From assembly GCF_026914265.1 (NCBI RefSeq), contig NC_069134.1:15531205-15595204 (forward strand): 64,000 nt of DNA, in the 5' to 3' direction. Positions within the stretch are counted from its first letter, which is position 1, and each line of letters opens with the position of its first letter. A program made the translations under genes and the position numbers. Below the pieces are notes generated by a model. That model did no database searches, was not told the origin of the DNA, and was given only the letters and a program-made list of their open reading frames with translations. Positions 25,201 to 35,078 of this stretch are shown in pieces. The DNA comes from Mya arenaria. Taxonomy: Eukaryota; Mollusca; Bivalvia; Myida; Myidae.

Positions 25201-27002
25201 GTAAATTCTAAGTCAAAAAAGGGGCATAATTCTGTCAAAATGCTTGATAGAGTTACCTCCTCCTGTGTACAGGTTGGGGGCATGATGGTGAACAAGTGTG
25301 CTAAGTTTCAAACACATATGTCAATGGACTTTGAAAAGATTTGAGGTGGTACGCAAACTTTAACATAAGTGGTTACGCCGACGCTCGGGTGACTAGGATA
25401 GCTCTCCTTATTCTTCGAACAGTCGAGCTAAAAATGATTTGACTTGTTGAATTTCAGGAAAATCCTGACTGTCACATGAATGAACTTTTTCATCTAGTTT
25501 AAAGATTGGTCTTTAACAGGTTATGCAAGCCTTCATTAACATGCAAATTAACATTGTAACTACACTTTGCACTGTTGCCTCTTTTAAGAAGCAAATGCAT
25601 GCATACTTTATAATGGAGTCAATACAATAACTTTCTCAAATAACACAATTTGTAATACAACAACCATTAAAACAATACAATTTCTACTAAGTTAAAATAC
25701 TGTGCTTTGATAATCTTTCCAAACTTTTCAGCTTACCAAGTCCTTTGGTAGCTTTAAGTAATATTTTGATCACAGGAACTACATCGAAATAAGCTGCATA
25801 ATGTAGAGCAGTCATATTGGTCCATCGACATCGTATATTTGGGTCGCCTCCTTTGGAGAGGAGCATGCTCACGACCTCTGCGGCAAGGTCAGCATCCCCG
25901 ATCCCCGCCGCCCCGGATTTACTGGCGTAGTGGAGCAATGTCATGTCGGTGAGACCATCTCGGTCATTGATATGTGCTCCCCGTTGTAAAACCTGAATAG
26001 AAATTCAATCAAATGTGCAAGTTTAATTGTTGGGCAAAATATGTAAAGTATTTTGCTATATATGTATACATATTACTTTAACATTGGACAGAAGAAGAGC
26101 AATGTGATTTGTAATAATTAGTAAATAACCAATCTTTTGTTGAAAAGCAAAAGAAACTAGAGTAATGTTCAAGAATATAACCTTAAAGCACCCACAATAT
26201 TCTAGGCCAGCAGACTTGTATATCACATTCCTGAAGGGCAATTAACCATGCATAGTTTCTAGGATGACAAAATCTTTTATGGATTAATAAAAGGCTAAGA
26301 TAACTCCATGCAACATACGGTCATATAAACTGTGCTTTCAGCAGATGTTACAAGAAATATTAGAAAACTACATACAAAAATCACCCAATACAATAGCTAG
26401 TACTGCAATATATTAAAACAAATACAACTAGAAATGTGTCCATAGGACACGGATGCCCCCACTTCGATTTTTTGTCACAGAAAATAAGCCATAATGATTT
26501 TTCAGGATAATCTGAGGGCCCTAACTCCTAAATGATTAAAGCGATTTCCATGGCTATCGAACTTGATCAAGATATTATGGTCACAAACATGTGTTAAAAG
26601 TTTGGTGAGGATTGGACAAACAGTTTTCAAGAATTAGATCGGAAACAATCTTCGGGACGTATTTTTCAAGTCTTTTTTTGCAAATAAAGGGCCGTAACTC
26701 CTAAATGACAAAAGCAATTTCCATGGCTATCGAACTTGATCAAGATATTATGGTCACAATCATGTATGTAAAGTTTGGTGAGGATTGGACACATACTTTT
26801 CAAGAATTAGATTGGAAACATATATTTTTGAAGTATTTTTGGCAAAAAAGGGCCGTAACTCCTAAATGACTAAAGCGATTTCCATGACTATCGAACTTGA
26901 TCAAGATATTATGGTCACAAACATGTGTTTAAAGTTTGGTGAGGATTGGACAAACGGTTTTCAAGAATTAGATCGGAAACAATCTTCGGGACGTACGTAC
27001 GT

Positions 27003-27036
<34 letters not shown>

Positions 27037-27585
27037 GTACGGACAAGGGCAACCCTACATGCCGCCACTTTGTGGGGGCATAAAAACTACAGTTTGTTTA
27101 GAAGTGTCCAGTCAAGCCGGTACTTTTTGTGACCTCCATCAGTCTATGTCATGTGCAATAATTGTACCAAGACTGAGTTTTCCCAAATTTAACACATTCA
27201 TTATTAAAACGCACAATTATTGTGACTCTGAGCACTGTGTAAACCTCCTAGCTTGTGAATGTTTTTCAATAACAACATGGAATTAATTCTTTCCTACCTC
27301 GTTCACTAGAAGGTCTAGGTTCTGCTGTGTCTGTGGGGTCCATTGTCGCAGAATGGCGAAAATCTCCGGAACTTTCGTGTTTGGACTGACGAGAATCTCA
27401 TGGCATCCCGGACATCCCGGGTCAAAGAACGACAACTCTAGTTTCTGACACTCCTCACACACGGGAGGATCAACACAAGGGTGGATCATTGGGCGGGGCC
27501 GTGCTAGGGTCAAGCTCGTGAGATGTGGGTCCTTGTTTAGGGGGCGTAACGGAGACCGCTCCTCACTGCTTTCCTCCAACGTCAT
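9956..27585 (-). CDS. CLIP4: CLIP4-type CAP-Gly domain-containing linker protein, 10 coding exons, 637 aa
   Basis: The spliced minus-strand gene runs 27585-27298, 25992-25737, 24637-24494, 23589-23390, 21168-21033, 20317-20186, 17733-17608, 16049-15926, 13295-13054 and 10221-9956. Every intron is GT-AG and every junction keeps frame (1,914 nt with stop). The order is an N-terminal block (SFFDPGCPGCHEIL, FAILRQW), ankyrin repeats at about residues 97-230 (DMTLLHYASKSGAAGIGD, ALHYAAYFDV, GTALHIAASNLA), then three CAP-Gly domains at about 280-360, 405-470 and 538-620. Each CAP-Gly domain has the GKNDGS signature that binds EEY/F-type tails of tubulin and EB proteins. Human CLIP4 (about 705 aa) has the same order; CLIP3 has only two CAP-Gly domains and CLIP1/2 lack ankyrins. 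The expected role is microtubule association in the cytoplasm. The ATG is preceded directly by an acceptor (CAG|G), so an upstream non-coding exon must exist; I could not place it. Confidence 0.92.
10560..12460. repeat. 29-31 bp minisatellite with a 60-bp higher-order unit
   Basis: The unit is CACTGCATGTAGCCCATTAA plus CCCACAGT. About 47 copies lie in the core at 10795-12190, with decayed copies on both sides. From about 11581 to 11941 the array is organised as alternating 29- and 31-bp variants (ending CCCACAGTCA and CCCACACTGTTA), giving a nearly perfect 60-bp dimer repeated six times. This pattern indicates recent unequal exchange. Non-coding. Confidence 0.93.
12465..12650. repeat. 31-bp minisatellite related to the preceding array
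   Basis: Five to six copies of CTCACAATCACTGCACAAAC followed by CTCATAAAC. It shares CACTGCA and CTCATAAA with the main array and looks like a separately amplified derivative. Confidence 0.85.
13054..13295 (-). CDS. CLIP4: CLIP4 coding exon 9 (linker, start of CAP-Gly 3)
   Basis: Residues 469-549. A basic Ser/Arg linker (RFSSNESLETISW, RPRTPVKRPKSGTGE) is followed by KLEVGMSVFCNNELG, the first strand of CAP-Gly 3; compare vertebrate KLHEGSQVLLTSSNEMG. Acceptor CACACAG, donor CTAG|GTGAGT, phase 1. The linker lies where kinases often act in CLIP proteins, but no specific site can be claimed. Confidence 0.9.
14215..14530. mobile_element. Harbinger-like MITE, copy 2 (CLIP4 intron 8)
   Basis: 316 bp, starting with TGCACCAGTCAATTG and ending with CAACTGACTGGCGCA (two changes from a perfect inverse). 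It is flanked by TTA on both sides (14212-14214 and 14531-14533), again a TWA duplication. Its reverse complement aligns along its full length with the copy at 801-1116. The C and G homopolymer runs near the ends are longer in this copy. Confidence 0.82.
15553..15716. repeat. Four-copy 37-42 bp repeat, each with TATCACGTGATA
   Basis: AATTATGACATAACTTAA followed by TATTTATCACGTGATACAGG is repeated four times. The CACGTG cores are at 15579, 15621, 15658 and 15700 (spacing 42, 37, 42). The third copy lacks five bases. CACGTG is the E-box bound by bHLH-leucine-zipper factors, and TATCACGTGATA is a perfect 12-bp palindrome. The array lies in CLIP4 intron 8, about 210 bp downstream of exon 8. Confidence 0.85.
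15926..16049 (-). CDS. CLIP4: CLIP4 coding exon 8 (end of CAP-Gly 2)
   Basis: Residues 428-468 plus two bases. It encodes NWYGIELDRAAGKNDGSV and YFTCQPKHGVFAPLSRIQ, completing the second CAP-Gly domain with an intact GKNDGS. Acceptor TTCTTAG, donor CAGAA|GTAAGT, phase 2. Confidence 0.92.
17071..17310. repeat. 20-bp minisatellite and (GATGGT/GATGAT)n tract in CLIP4 intron 7
   Basis: Positions 17071-17198 hold about six copies of TATGTGTACGAGATATTATA, one interrupted by a CCCCGG-containing variant. Positions 17259-17305 are GATGGT/GATGAT microsatellite. Frames through them give only repeated peptides. Confidence 0.85.
17608..17733 (-). CDS. CLIP4: CLIP4 coding exon 7 (start of CAP-Gly 2)
   Basis: Residues 386-427. 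The linker SLAEIEPG leads into GDRVIVAGQRKGTIRFVGET and KFAPG, the first half of CAP-Gly 2; compare vertebrate GERVLVVGQRLGTIRFFGTT. Acceptor CCCTCCAG, donor CCAG|GTAATG, phase 1. Confidence 0.92.
17734..20185 (-). other. CLIP4: CLIP4 intron 6
   Basis: GT-AG, 2,452 bp, AT-rich. Vertebrate CLIP4 has a longer Ser-rich linker here, so extra small exons may have been missed, but none with good splice sites stood out. A GAGTCT-based minisatellite lies at 19282-19380. Confidence 0.6.
19282..19380. repeat. 11-12 bp minisatellite
   Basis: About eight degenerate copies of GAGTCTRYATRA-like units (GAGTCTGTAT, GAGTCTACATAA, GAGTCTACAG) in tandem. Confidence 0.75.
20186..20317 (-). CDS. CLIP4: CLIP4 coding exon 6 (end of CAP-Gly 1)
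   Basis: Residues 342-385. It opens with GIFAPISKIS, the closing strand of CAP-Gly 1, and continues into a Ser/Lys-rich linker (VDVSRVTSKVDS) aligned with vertebrate IDVAHVTSKVNT. Acceptor TTTTCAG, donor TCTG|GTAAGA, phase 1 on both sides. Confidence 0.92.
20844..20945. repeat. 51-bp tandem duplication
   Basis: Two copies (20844-20894 and 20895-20945) of a unit with ATATGACACCTGGACTATGG followed by CAACATCTGGGTCTGATGCC. They are almost identical, so the duplication is recent. It lies in CLIP4 intron 5, 88 bp downstream of exon 5. Confidence 0.85.
21033..21168 (-). CDS. CLIP4: CLIP4 coding exon 5 (CAP-Gly 1 core)
   Basis: Residues 297-341. The acceptor TATTTCAG opens SGTLRYCGPTEFATG, then IWAGIELDDEAGKNDGS, containing the CAP-Gly glycine-rich signature GKNDGS. 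The donor CAAG|GTACAG is phase 1. Confidence 0.92.
21169..23389 (-). other. CLIP4: CLIP4 intron 4
   Basis: GT-AG, 2,221 bp, AT-rich. It carries a fragment of the hAT-type MITE family at 22150-22208 (GGGCTTGTTC...TTATTTCAATGACT). A possible second remnant of that family's CAGTGGT end lies at 21470. The two long open frames (21307-21795 plus strand, 22578-22868 minus strand) show no family signature. Confidence 0.7.
22150..22208 (+). mobile_element. Fragment of the hAT-type MITE family
   Basis: From ATGCCAAGC to TTTCAATGACT it follows the right end of the element at 36004-36169 with scattered changes. Its left part is missing. Confidence 0.55.
23390..23589 (-). CDS. CLIP4: CLIP4 coding exon 4 (linker, start of CAP-Gly 1)
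   Basis: Residues 230-296. The acceptor TTCTCTCCAG opens DCIPDP, and PNYDLVQSKVTLQALGINIG then leads into the first CAP-Gly strand, GDKVVVSGVK. This is equivalent to human PNYDHV...LGLKLGDRVVIAGQK. The donor AAG|GTAAGT is a consensus match at phase 0. Confidence 0.92.
23672..23837 (-). mobile_element. hAT-type MITE with perfect 8-bp target duplication (intron 3)
   Basis: A 166-bp element with terminal inverted repeats CAGTCATTGAAATTAG (left) and, on the other strand, CAGTGGTCGAAATTAA (right). GTTATCTA occurs immediately on both sides (23664-23671 and 23838-23845). An 8-bp duplication and CAGTG-type ends are the signature of hAT transposases. A related copy lies at 36004-36169 in opposite orientation, and a partial copy at 22150-22208. 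Confidence 0.85.
24494..24637 (-). CDS. CLIP4: CLIP4 coding exon 3 (ankyrin)
   Basis: Residues 182-229. The acceptor TTTACAG is followed by DIDSRCSEFDNGTALHIAAS and VKVLLQNGANSHVKDD, matching the third ankyrin repeat of CLIP4. The donor TTAG|GTAGTG is phase 1 on both sides; 144 nt. Confidence 0.92.
24665..25440 (+). mobile_element. Two tandem copies of an inverted-end repeat in CLIP4 intron 2
   Basis: The string CACAGAGACAGCGCGCTCGA occurs at about 24675 and again at 25030, each followed by CTATTCCGCC and about 330 bp of similar sequence (CAATACATGATGTGCTGAG, GTGACCTCCTCCTGTGTA or close variants). Only the second copy reaches the right terminus (GTGACTAGGATAGCTCTCC...AGTCGAGCTA near 25390-25435), which is inverted with respect to the left end. 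This suggests an incomplete copy next to a full one. The minus-strand open frames here are chance. Confidence 0.6.
25737..25992 (-). CDS. CLIP4: CLIP4 coding exon 2 (ankyrin)
   Basis: Residues 97-181 plus one base. The acceptor CTATTCAG opens VLQRGAHINDRDGLTDMTLL, matching the vertebrate ankyrin start (GCNVNDRDGLTDMTLLHY). It carries the second repeat RWTNMTALHYAAYFDV. The donor CTTG|GTAAGC is phase 1. Confidence 0.92.
25993..27297 (-). other. CLIP4: CLIP4 intron 1
   Basis: GT-AG intron of 1,305 bp, phase 0. About half of it is the modular repeat at 26430-27085. No additional exon is apparent. Confidence 0.8.
26430..27085 (+). mobile_element. Three-module repeat with ATGCCCCCAC/GTGGGGGCAT ends
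   Basis: Three tandem modules of about 160-170 bp share GCCGTAACTCCTAAATGAC, a GCGATTTCCATGGCTATCG segment and AACTTGATCAAGATATTATG. They start near 26510, 26690 and 26850. The block is framed by ATGCCCCCAC (26452) and its inverse GTGGGGGCAT (about 27072), and ends in a (CAGA)n tract at 27004-27035. It is a non-coding, non-autonomous element of the modular type also seen at 6701, 24665 and 62132. Confidence 0.65.
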
Positions 27586-27586
27586 C
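27298..27586 (-). CDS. CLIP4: CLIP4 coding exon 1
   Basis: Residues 1-96. The acceptor TTGTTCCAG ends one base before the ATG at 27585, so the exon is second or later in the transcript. The donor GAG|GTAGGA leaves phase 0. It encodes the conserved pre-ankyrin block with SFFDPG and PEIFAILRQWTPQTQQNLD, nearly the same as in vertebrate CLIP4. A CxxC...CxxC arrangement (CEEC and CPGC) is visible at residues 43-60. Confidence 0.9.
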
Positions 27587-30500
27587 CTGGAACAAGAGAT
27601 TTTGATAAACCCTAATTAATGTATTGTCTTTTTATCATAGACATTATTGACACATAAGATTTGATGGTAGCTGCTAGCAGCAGCAGCATTCTTGTTCTTG
27701 GAGCAACGATACCATAGCCAATGGTTCATCATGCAGGGTTTACTAGTCTATTCTTATCAGATCTTAAGGAATGGCTTCTTATTTTCATGTAATCCAGCTT
27801 AAAAGATCATTAAAAGATAAATTAGTATACTAGTTGTTAAATAAGTCACAATAAAATAACATATGTTATTAAGATTCACTCAGAGCACAAACATTGTATT
27901 TGTTAGAAAAGTAACATTTACTGACTGGAAGACTATTTAAAACTGCATGTACATAAGTGGTCAAGGCACAAAATTGTGGTTTAGATTTAGATTGCCATAG
28001 GAAAAATTAATGCCAGTTTTCAAGTCAGTGGTTATTGTGGTTAAAGCAACTCAAAACAGAACAGTCAATTGAGAACCACAAACACATTTATTGTAAAAGA
28101 TAAGTAGATCGAGTTTCAACTTACAATTTGTATTAACATGTTTCCAAAAAAGAAATGTTCATAGATACATAGTTTCCTTTTCTCCACCTTTAAGAGTATT
28201 TAAACCGAAAATGCTGTTTTGTGCACAAACATAGATTAGAAAAACTTTTTTATTTTGTTTGATTCAACAAGGTCATCATGGAATATAAGTATCTAACATG
28301 TGTTTCCGGTACAGATAAAAAAAATCTGCCCCAAGGGCACGCGCATAAGCCGGTAACGAGGCTTGCCAAGCAACATATATTTCACCAAAAAGCGCATGCG
28401 ACATCATAAAGTGCAGTAATTTTAAATCACTATTAACATCAAATAGTTTCTCTAAAAATCATGATTTTACGATTTTACGATTAATTATTTTACTTTATAT
28501 TCTTATACATTTGATTGCGCTTTACTAAAATTGCATCATATACTTTTCATAAACCATACAATGAAAGAAATAAGTTGTGCGTCGTTACCCGTGACTCATC
28601 TTGCACGGGGGGTGTAAGACAGGGTTTTTCCATCATTGGTCACATGGCCGGAAACAGACTTACGGTTTGCAAAAAGTAATTCTGGGCTCAAAATCAGTTC
28701 CTGCACACTAAATGTGCGGGAGTTGAGGTATACATGCAGTGGACATGGTGGGGTTGTTATATAAAACAGGGTGATATTCAGACACACAAATACAAAAATA
28801 ATTGGTTTCTACTCAACAAATCTTATCAGTCAACTTTTTCCTGGATTAAAAAGTTTCATACAGAAAATTCAGTAAATGTAGCCATCAAGTCCAGCACTTG
28901 ACAAGGACAGATTAAAACCAGTTTCATAGATAATGTTGAGTAAAATGCTCACTTACATTATCTGGCAATCAGGCTGATTACAGCAAGTTGATGAAAATGT
29001 TGATGAAAATATGCCTGTAAAATTATTGTTTACTTCAATGACCACATGACAGGAAATAGTTAAATATTCCAGTTTCAATGACAACACATTAACAAGGCCC
29101 ACTTTGTTACAAGCTCAAGTTCAGTTATTTATCATGCAGCACTGCAAGAAAGGTCCATCAGTCTTGGGGTTAGTGTCACATGTCATGCATACCGACACCT
29201 CCAGCAGATGCTAGGGGAGCAGATTTGCCCTATCTGTTGTCCACATTGCAAGCCTGGCTCCTTCATTCTACACATAACATACAGAGAGTAAACTACTGAC
29301 AAAAGGATGCTCATCATGTCGAGTTCCTTAAAACCCCACATGGCAGAGGCTCAATTCTCACCCAGGCCATTTTAAAGCAAACACTGACAGACCTTGAGGC
29401 TTATGTAATAGTCCTCAAAAAACAGTTTGCATACCCCAAGCACAAAGGATACTAAAAAACCCTTTTATATTAAGGTATTCAAATAAAGCAGTTTTTATCA
29501 TGTGAGAAAAATGCTTGAGGTAAATTAGCAAGTGGGGAGTGAACATGTGATTATAATGTTAAAGTGAAACATGATACAAAAAACTTTTATTTGGATCTTT
29601 TACTGCAAGATGATTGCATTTCACTCGTATCCTGACTAAGGCTTTGGGTTTAGATATGATAAATACAATAGTTAAATCATTTCTTTTTCAAATTAAAAAC
29701 TACTGTCTTGGAGCTGTTAAAGAATCTATGTTTAACGAAAACAAATACATCAAACACACATTGTTATACTGTATGTATGTAATTTTCTAGGAACATTACT
29801 CTCACCTTTTAATTACAGAATTGTTGTATAACATCAGAAAAAGTTACAGAACAATTTTCTCCAATTATTTTTTAAACCAGAGACAGCAGAAATACAATTC
29901 CATGTGCTAATCCATTTCTAATGAGAGGAATTAAATCAGCCTATGATACTCCAAAAGTCTACAAATTCTACTTAACCTTAGCCCATCAGCACAATAACAT
30001 AGAGAATGCACTCTGAATGCTCACAAAAAGCACAATTGTCCTTTTCAATATCCCATCAATGTGAATATTATGACCGTATTATCATGAAAATACCAAAGAA
30101 AAACAGTTTGTTGTACAGGATCCTTGTTTTGTGCCGAATTTATCAGAGCCAATATTATTGATTTGATTCTTTGATTTGTTCTCCTATTACATTTTGGCTA
30201 TTGTTATTAGGCCAATAAATATGTTGATAAACATTAAATACCTTCAGAAGATTATATCGGCTGATGTTTCAGTAGAATTTTTACATAATAAATATGAACG
30301 GTATCTATAATTGTAATTTTATAACTAAGTAACATACCGTCCAAAATGCATATGCACAAACATTGTATCGTTACTGCAACAAATCATTTCAATACTCAAA
30401 AAAAATAATCTTACCATCATTGTTATCCAAAATCTTCCGTTTGTTTAACAAAATAATTACATTAAATATTACTTGTATAAGAAATACCTCATGTCAAACA

Positions 30501-31430
30501 TGTAAATATTTTGACTTATTTTAGAACTTAAATTGGCTAATATTTTGCTTTGTAATTACAAAATTCATTAAAACAAGGAACACATTGAGTGTCCAACTAC
30601 AACCCTAGTAACAGGAAGAATACTTAAGTATGGAAAAACTTGAATTGATGCATTTCCTGACAGGAAGTTGGGTCACTGATAACATCTGCTCATATAAGGC
30701 AAAGCTGCAAAAACATTAATGGTTTTATTTATTAGCCAGTGCTACTGGTAAGGAATTTTCAATTAAACAACAAGTATATGGCCATTTAAAACAATTGGAT
30801 ATGAATATTGTAATTAGTTAGGTAATATATAATTAAAGTCTATGAAAATGGATGCCTGACTAGACATCTCATCATGTTACGTTCCATGTATGCCCCTAAC
30901 ATGACAGGAGTAGCACACTGAAATGCTGTGGCATTGAGGCTTCAAGGGCATATCCAACTTAACGCTGGTGTTTCATGTGCATGCTTTCGACATCTGCTGT
31001 AAGCATAGCAGTGCCATGTAAGCATTTGCATTTTAAAAAGGGAACTTTATTCCATGTGTTTGCAAAAAGGAATTTAAAAAAAATGTCTTTTAGTAGAATA
31101 TCGTCCGACAGTAAAAGTCATTTTCTTTCAATAGTCATGATTGTTCAAAAAGTAGATCCCCTTCTATGCAGAAACAAGAACTATCATAGGAAGTGGCAAA
31201 CGCACCTGAAAGGCTTAGTTGGACAGATAGCCATTAGTACCTATTGGGGCCTATATTGACAGAAAGCCTTTAGTATAACAAATTTTCATTACCACATTCC
31301 CATGCAGTTAGGAAATATTGGTCCATTACATTTTTAAATGGCAAAGTATGAACACAAAGATGAAAAGTCACTGCAAGATGGAGGGGATGTCAACTCATAT
31401 CTGTTGTACTTTTAAAGGAGATTGTTGGGC
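27587..31430. other. Spacer upstream of CLIP4 coding exon 1
   Basis: AT-rich, with no recognisable coding exon on either strand. It must contain, or be bridged by, the intron joining the unseen CLIP4 5' UTR exon to 27586. GCGCATGCG at about 28391 is a possible NRF-1-like motif, but no donor could be confidently paired with it. The open frames at 28596-28787 and 30975-31259 match nothing I know. Confidence 0.4.
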
Positions 31431-31439
31431 ATTACTGAA

Positions 31440-32040
31440 CATGTAAGTCTAAGGTCCCTGGGCCAAAGCGTCCTTCAGTTATTGATTGGAAATGGTTTTC
31501 AGCTCAAAGTCACCTGGACCTTGACCTTTGACTGACTGACCTCAAAATCAATAGGGTTCATCTACTGGCACTGACTAACCTGCATAAAAGGTTCTTGGGA
31601 CTGAAGGTTATTTAGTTATTCATCGGAAATGCATTTTTAGTTAAAAGGTCACTGCACCTTCACTTTGTCCAACTGACCGAAAAATCTTAAGGGTTTGTCT
31701 GCTGGTCTTGACTAACCTGCCTATCAAGTTTGGTGTCCTTGGGCCCAAGCATTCTTCAGTTACTCATTGATCAGAAATGGATTTCAGCTCAAAGTCACCA
31801 CAACCATCCCCTTTGATCCACTGACCTCAAAATAAATCGGGTTCATCAGGTGATTGATAGGAAATAGATTTTTAATATCACCATAACCTTGACCTTTGAC
31901 AACCGACCTCAAATCAATAGGGCTCATCTGCTGGTCATGAACAACCAGTCGACCAAGTTTGAGGTCCAGTCGCCTTAGAATTCACAAGTAAGTGATTGGA
32001 AACTGTTAGGACAGACAGACAGATAGACCCTCAAATTACT
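31440..32040 (-). mobile_element. Modular repeat with GACCTTGACCTTTGA motifs
   Basis: About four diverged modules of about 130-160 bp share TTCAGTTA(T/C)TGATTGGAAATGG-like, CTCAAAGTCACC and TGACCTCAAAATCAATAGGG, followed by CTGACTAACCTGC or similar. The block ends in a (CAGA)n tail near 32010. It belongs to the same class of non-coding modular elements as 49745-50480. Confidence 0.55.
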
Positions 32041-33980
32041 TATTAAACAAAGAGGTTCCACAGTTTCATCCTCTATGTTTTCCCACATAACATTTTATTA
32101 TTTTTTTGTAGATAAGATTTGTTGCCACATTAGCCATGTGTTTTCAAGCCAAGCCATATCTGCATTATATATTTGTGAATCCCATTATTTCAATTAACTT
32201 TTTGGGGTTGGTCTTTCAGGCAGATGCACTGGTGTGACTGGTTCCATAGTCAATATACTGCTTTCTAGGCAATCCTTCTCATATAAATGATTGTGGCAAG
32301 GGCAATCTGACAATAACAACCAGACGTCAGACGTTCACATTAAACTCCCTCCAACTCTCTATCTCTACAGTCCACATGCCTTCCTGTCAAATACCAAATC
32401 CTTTTTTGGTAATTATTCCAAAATAATATTCATACAGGATAGGAAGGCCTGTAGCCCTGCAATTTGATAAATGTTATACAATAACACAATGCTAAAGGAC
32501 TGAAAAAAATCACAAACAAAATATTGAATTCTGTCAATTGTATTTAAAAATTATTCTTTTGACCATCCTGAAACTAAAATTGCATGATTTTTTATTTCCT
32601 TTGATATTGTCCAACTTCTCTTGCCCTCTGAAAATATAACTTTCACTATGACTCTTGTTCTTGGGTAATAATGTAAAATTTTACAATAATGTTCATACAG
32701 AAAACAAAGTCGAATATCAGAACAAAGCTTGTACAGTTGCAGCTATGCAAAATGACCTTGACCAAAAAGTCAGTAAATAGTATTCAATTATTTTCTGTTG
32801 TCCTGAAATGGCAGTCAATAAGTCACTCTATAGGACAATTAATTCTCCAGAAATATGGCATGTATGAGTCACCATACAGGATTGTTAAGCGACCAGAAAA
32901 AAGTTGTCAACTGTTACATATATGCTATATTGTCAAGCTTTCACTTTTCCATGTTTCACAAAATGTGCTAGTCTCAGGGTTCATCCTAGGGTGAAATTTT
33001 AGGGAAAAGTGACTTCTTCCTCAGCTGAATTAAGAGAGAGGTGAGACAACAAAGAAAAGATGCATTTTTGCTAAGCGCATACATATATCATTGAATATTT
33101 ACAATGGTCCCAATGAATAGTGACATTATTTTAAATGAAATCAAAACAAAATAACATGCTAGTTCCAAAGTTCGGACTTAAGAAACAACCAAAGAATTCT
33201 GCTATGTGAATTCTGTCAATATATGAGATGTGGCATTCTGTAAGCTGTGATTAAGAGCCATCATTAACAATATTCATTGTAATTTTAACGAAGATTCGAG
33301 TTTTTGCGGCGTTCTCAGAGTAAAATCCTACATGTCAACACCTACAGCTAGGTATTACAAACATGTGGTATAATGCGTAAGACAGAAGAGTTATTCACAC
33401 CTTCACACATTGACAGTGCACACATTAGTATTATGCCAGTTCACATTACGCATATTTATTTATTATCTTAATACCCAATCATACTACGTTAAATCTTACG
33501 TACAATATCGAAATGATCTATGTTTATTTACACTTACCCAATTGATGTTAACCATACCTGATTTTACACTGTCAATTTAACTAAATTTATAAATTGATGT
33601 GAGTTACATCCCTTTGAAGTTACAAATATAAACAAACACATTTTCCACTATTTATTTCTCTTCTTTTTTAGCAAATTTGGCAAGAAATGGTCTTCGAAAT
33701 AAAATGTCAGAGGCTTAACTATGGATAGGACGCAGACATTTTTTTCATTGAATTGGGTTGCAAAATCAACAAAACATCCCATATGTATGATAGTTTGTAT
33801 GATACGATTGTCTCACTTTGGATTGAACTTTCTGAGTAAAGTCATTAAAAGGACTGTACTGTTCACCAGATTGGCACCAAAAAAAGTTTTTTTCTGTAAC
33901 GAATCTCAGGACAATTATTTAATAAAATGTTTTATTCTTTGATATCATAATTGTAAAAATAAATACCAAATGTAAAAAAA
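32041..33980. other. Non-coding spacer
   Basis: AT-rich, no gene recognised. Frames at 32689-32994 and 33721-33942 have no family features. Confidence 0.4.
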
Positions 33981-33983
33981 AAT

Positions 33984-34056
33984 TGAGTCCGAGACCGGTT
34001 CGAACCAGTGTCGCCAATAGTGTTGTATCCACTGTGCTCTGAAGGAACACCCTAAT
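33984..34056 (-). repeat. tRNA-like head of a SINE, fragment
   Basis: On the minus strand CACAGTGGATACAACACT (A-box-like) and CTGGTTCGAACCGG (B-box-like, with a perfect T-arm stem) have tRNA spacing. A poly-A/T stretch adjoins. The acceptor and anticodon stems do not fold well, so a SINE-derived tRNA relic is likelier than a tRNA gene. Confidence 0.45.
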
Positions 34057-34405
34057 AGGTTGGTATATTTTAGCTATATACCTAACTTGGTAATATCACA
34101 TGATAACATCGACTAGCCAATCATGCATAGATATCACGTAGACATAACTAGTAATCTTTTTTCATGGAAAAATACGAAAAAAACTGTGAAAAACAAATTA
34201 ATTGTAAACTATGTAGTTTTATAGTTATTAAGTTTCAATCCATTGTACACATCGATAACAAGTTTATGTCAGTTTTCAACATTTTTCTTTTTTTTCTATT
34301 TCATCATACGGAGTACAGCCCCATTAATGTAAAATCTAGCAACAGATGTGGCTCCAGTACAGATGCCTGGGGGACTCAGGTATGGCTTCTGTAGTGTGTG
34401 TGGGT

Positions 34406-34562
34406 GTATGTATGTATGTATGTATGTATGTATGTATGTATGTATGTATTGTATTGTATTGTATTGTATTGTATTGTATTGTATTGTATTGTATTGTATT
34501 GTATTGTATTGTATTGTATTGTATTGTATTGTATTGTATTGATGTATGTATGTATGTATGTA
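34406..34562. repeat. Compound microsatellite (TATG)n(GTATT)n(TATG)n
   Basis: (TATG)10 spans about 34407-34448, about 18 perfect copies of GTATT span 34447-34540, and (TATG)5 closes at 34543-34562. The pentamer tract is uninterrupted, which suggests high mutability. Tyr/Met/Ile/Val-rich frames across it are artefacts. Confidence 0.95.
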
Positions 34563-34747
34563 TTTCTTTAGACATTGCGGTCAAGGATAACACCCATGGA
34601 AGTGCAAGCACTTATTTCCAACAGGATCCTTTGTTTTTTTGCTGAAGGGACAGCATGCTGAAGAGACAGTGGTGGGATACAAGGAAGTCCGGGTGCGATA
34701 CCCTAGCGCTTTTTCGAGGAGACCCCTTGATTCTTTTACGTGCTTGG

Positions 34748-35078
34748 CAGTGGGTTTTTTTGGTGTAATTTAGTGCCTTCTAAAGGCTGTTTCCCCTTGC
34801 GCAAAGATGTCCATTTTCCCCAAAATTTCATATTATTTTCCCAATTTGATTAATGTAGATTACGTTAATGAATAAAAAAAAAATGAATTTCTTGAAATAT
34901 AAACGAAATCTTGACAATACTTACTCTACACAGCATAATGTCTGCATAAAAAAGTTAGAACATGTATATTTACCATTATACTTAGCTATTTTGGCCTAAT
35001 TTTGTATTTTTCCCAAAGTCAACTTTTTTCCCAATTTGCAAGGCACAGGCGGTAAAAATATTTCCAAAAAAATCACTG
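34748..35078. mobile_element. MITE with CAGTG...CACTG ends and CTTGG flanks
   Basis: 331 bp, left end CAGTGGGTTTTTTTGG and right end CCAAAAAAATCACTG (reverse complement CAGTGATTTTTTTGG), giving inverted repeats of about 15 bp with one mismatch. CTTGG borders it on both sides (34743-34747 and 35079-35083). Ends of this kind are hAT-like, although hAT normally gives 8 bp. A partial copy with the same left end is at 44924. Confidence 0.7.

Noticed and set aside
24945-25295. 116-codon minus-strand frame
   Set aside because: It covers the tandem inverted-end repeat and its peptide repeats once per module; not a gene.
9956-27585. CLIP3 or CLIP1/CLIP2 as the identity of the minus-strand gene
   Set aside because: Three CAP-Gly domains and N-terminal ankyrins with the FAILRQW block fit CLIP4. 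CLIP3 has two CAP-Gly domains and CLIP1/2 have no ankyrins and have long coiled coils.
33984-34056. A functional tRNA gene on the minus strand
   Set aside because: A- and B-box-like strings are present but the acceptor and anticodon stems do not pair; a SINE relic is more likely.
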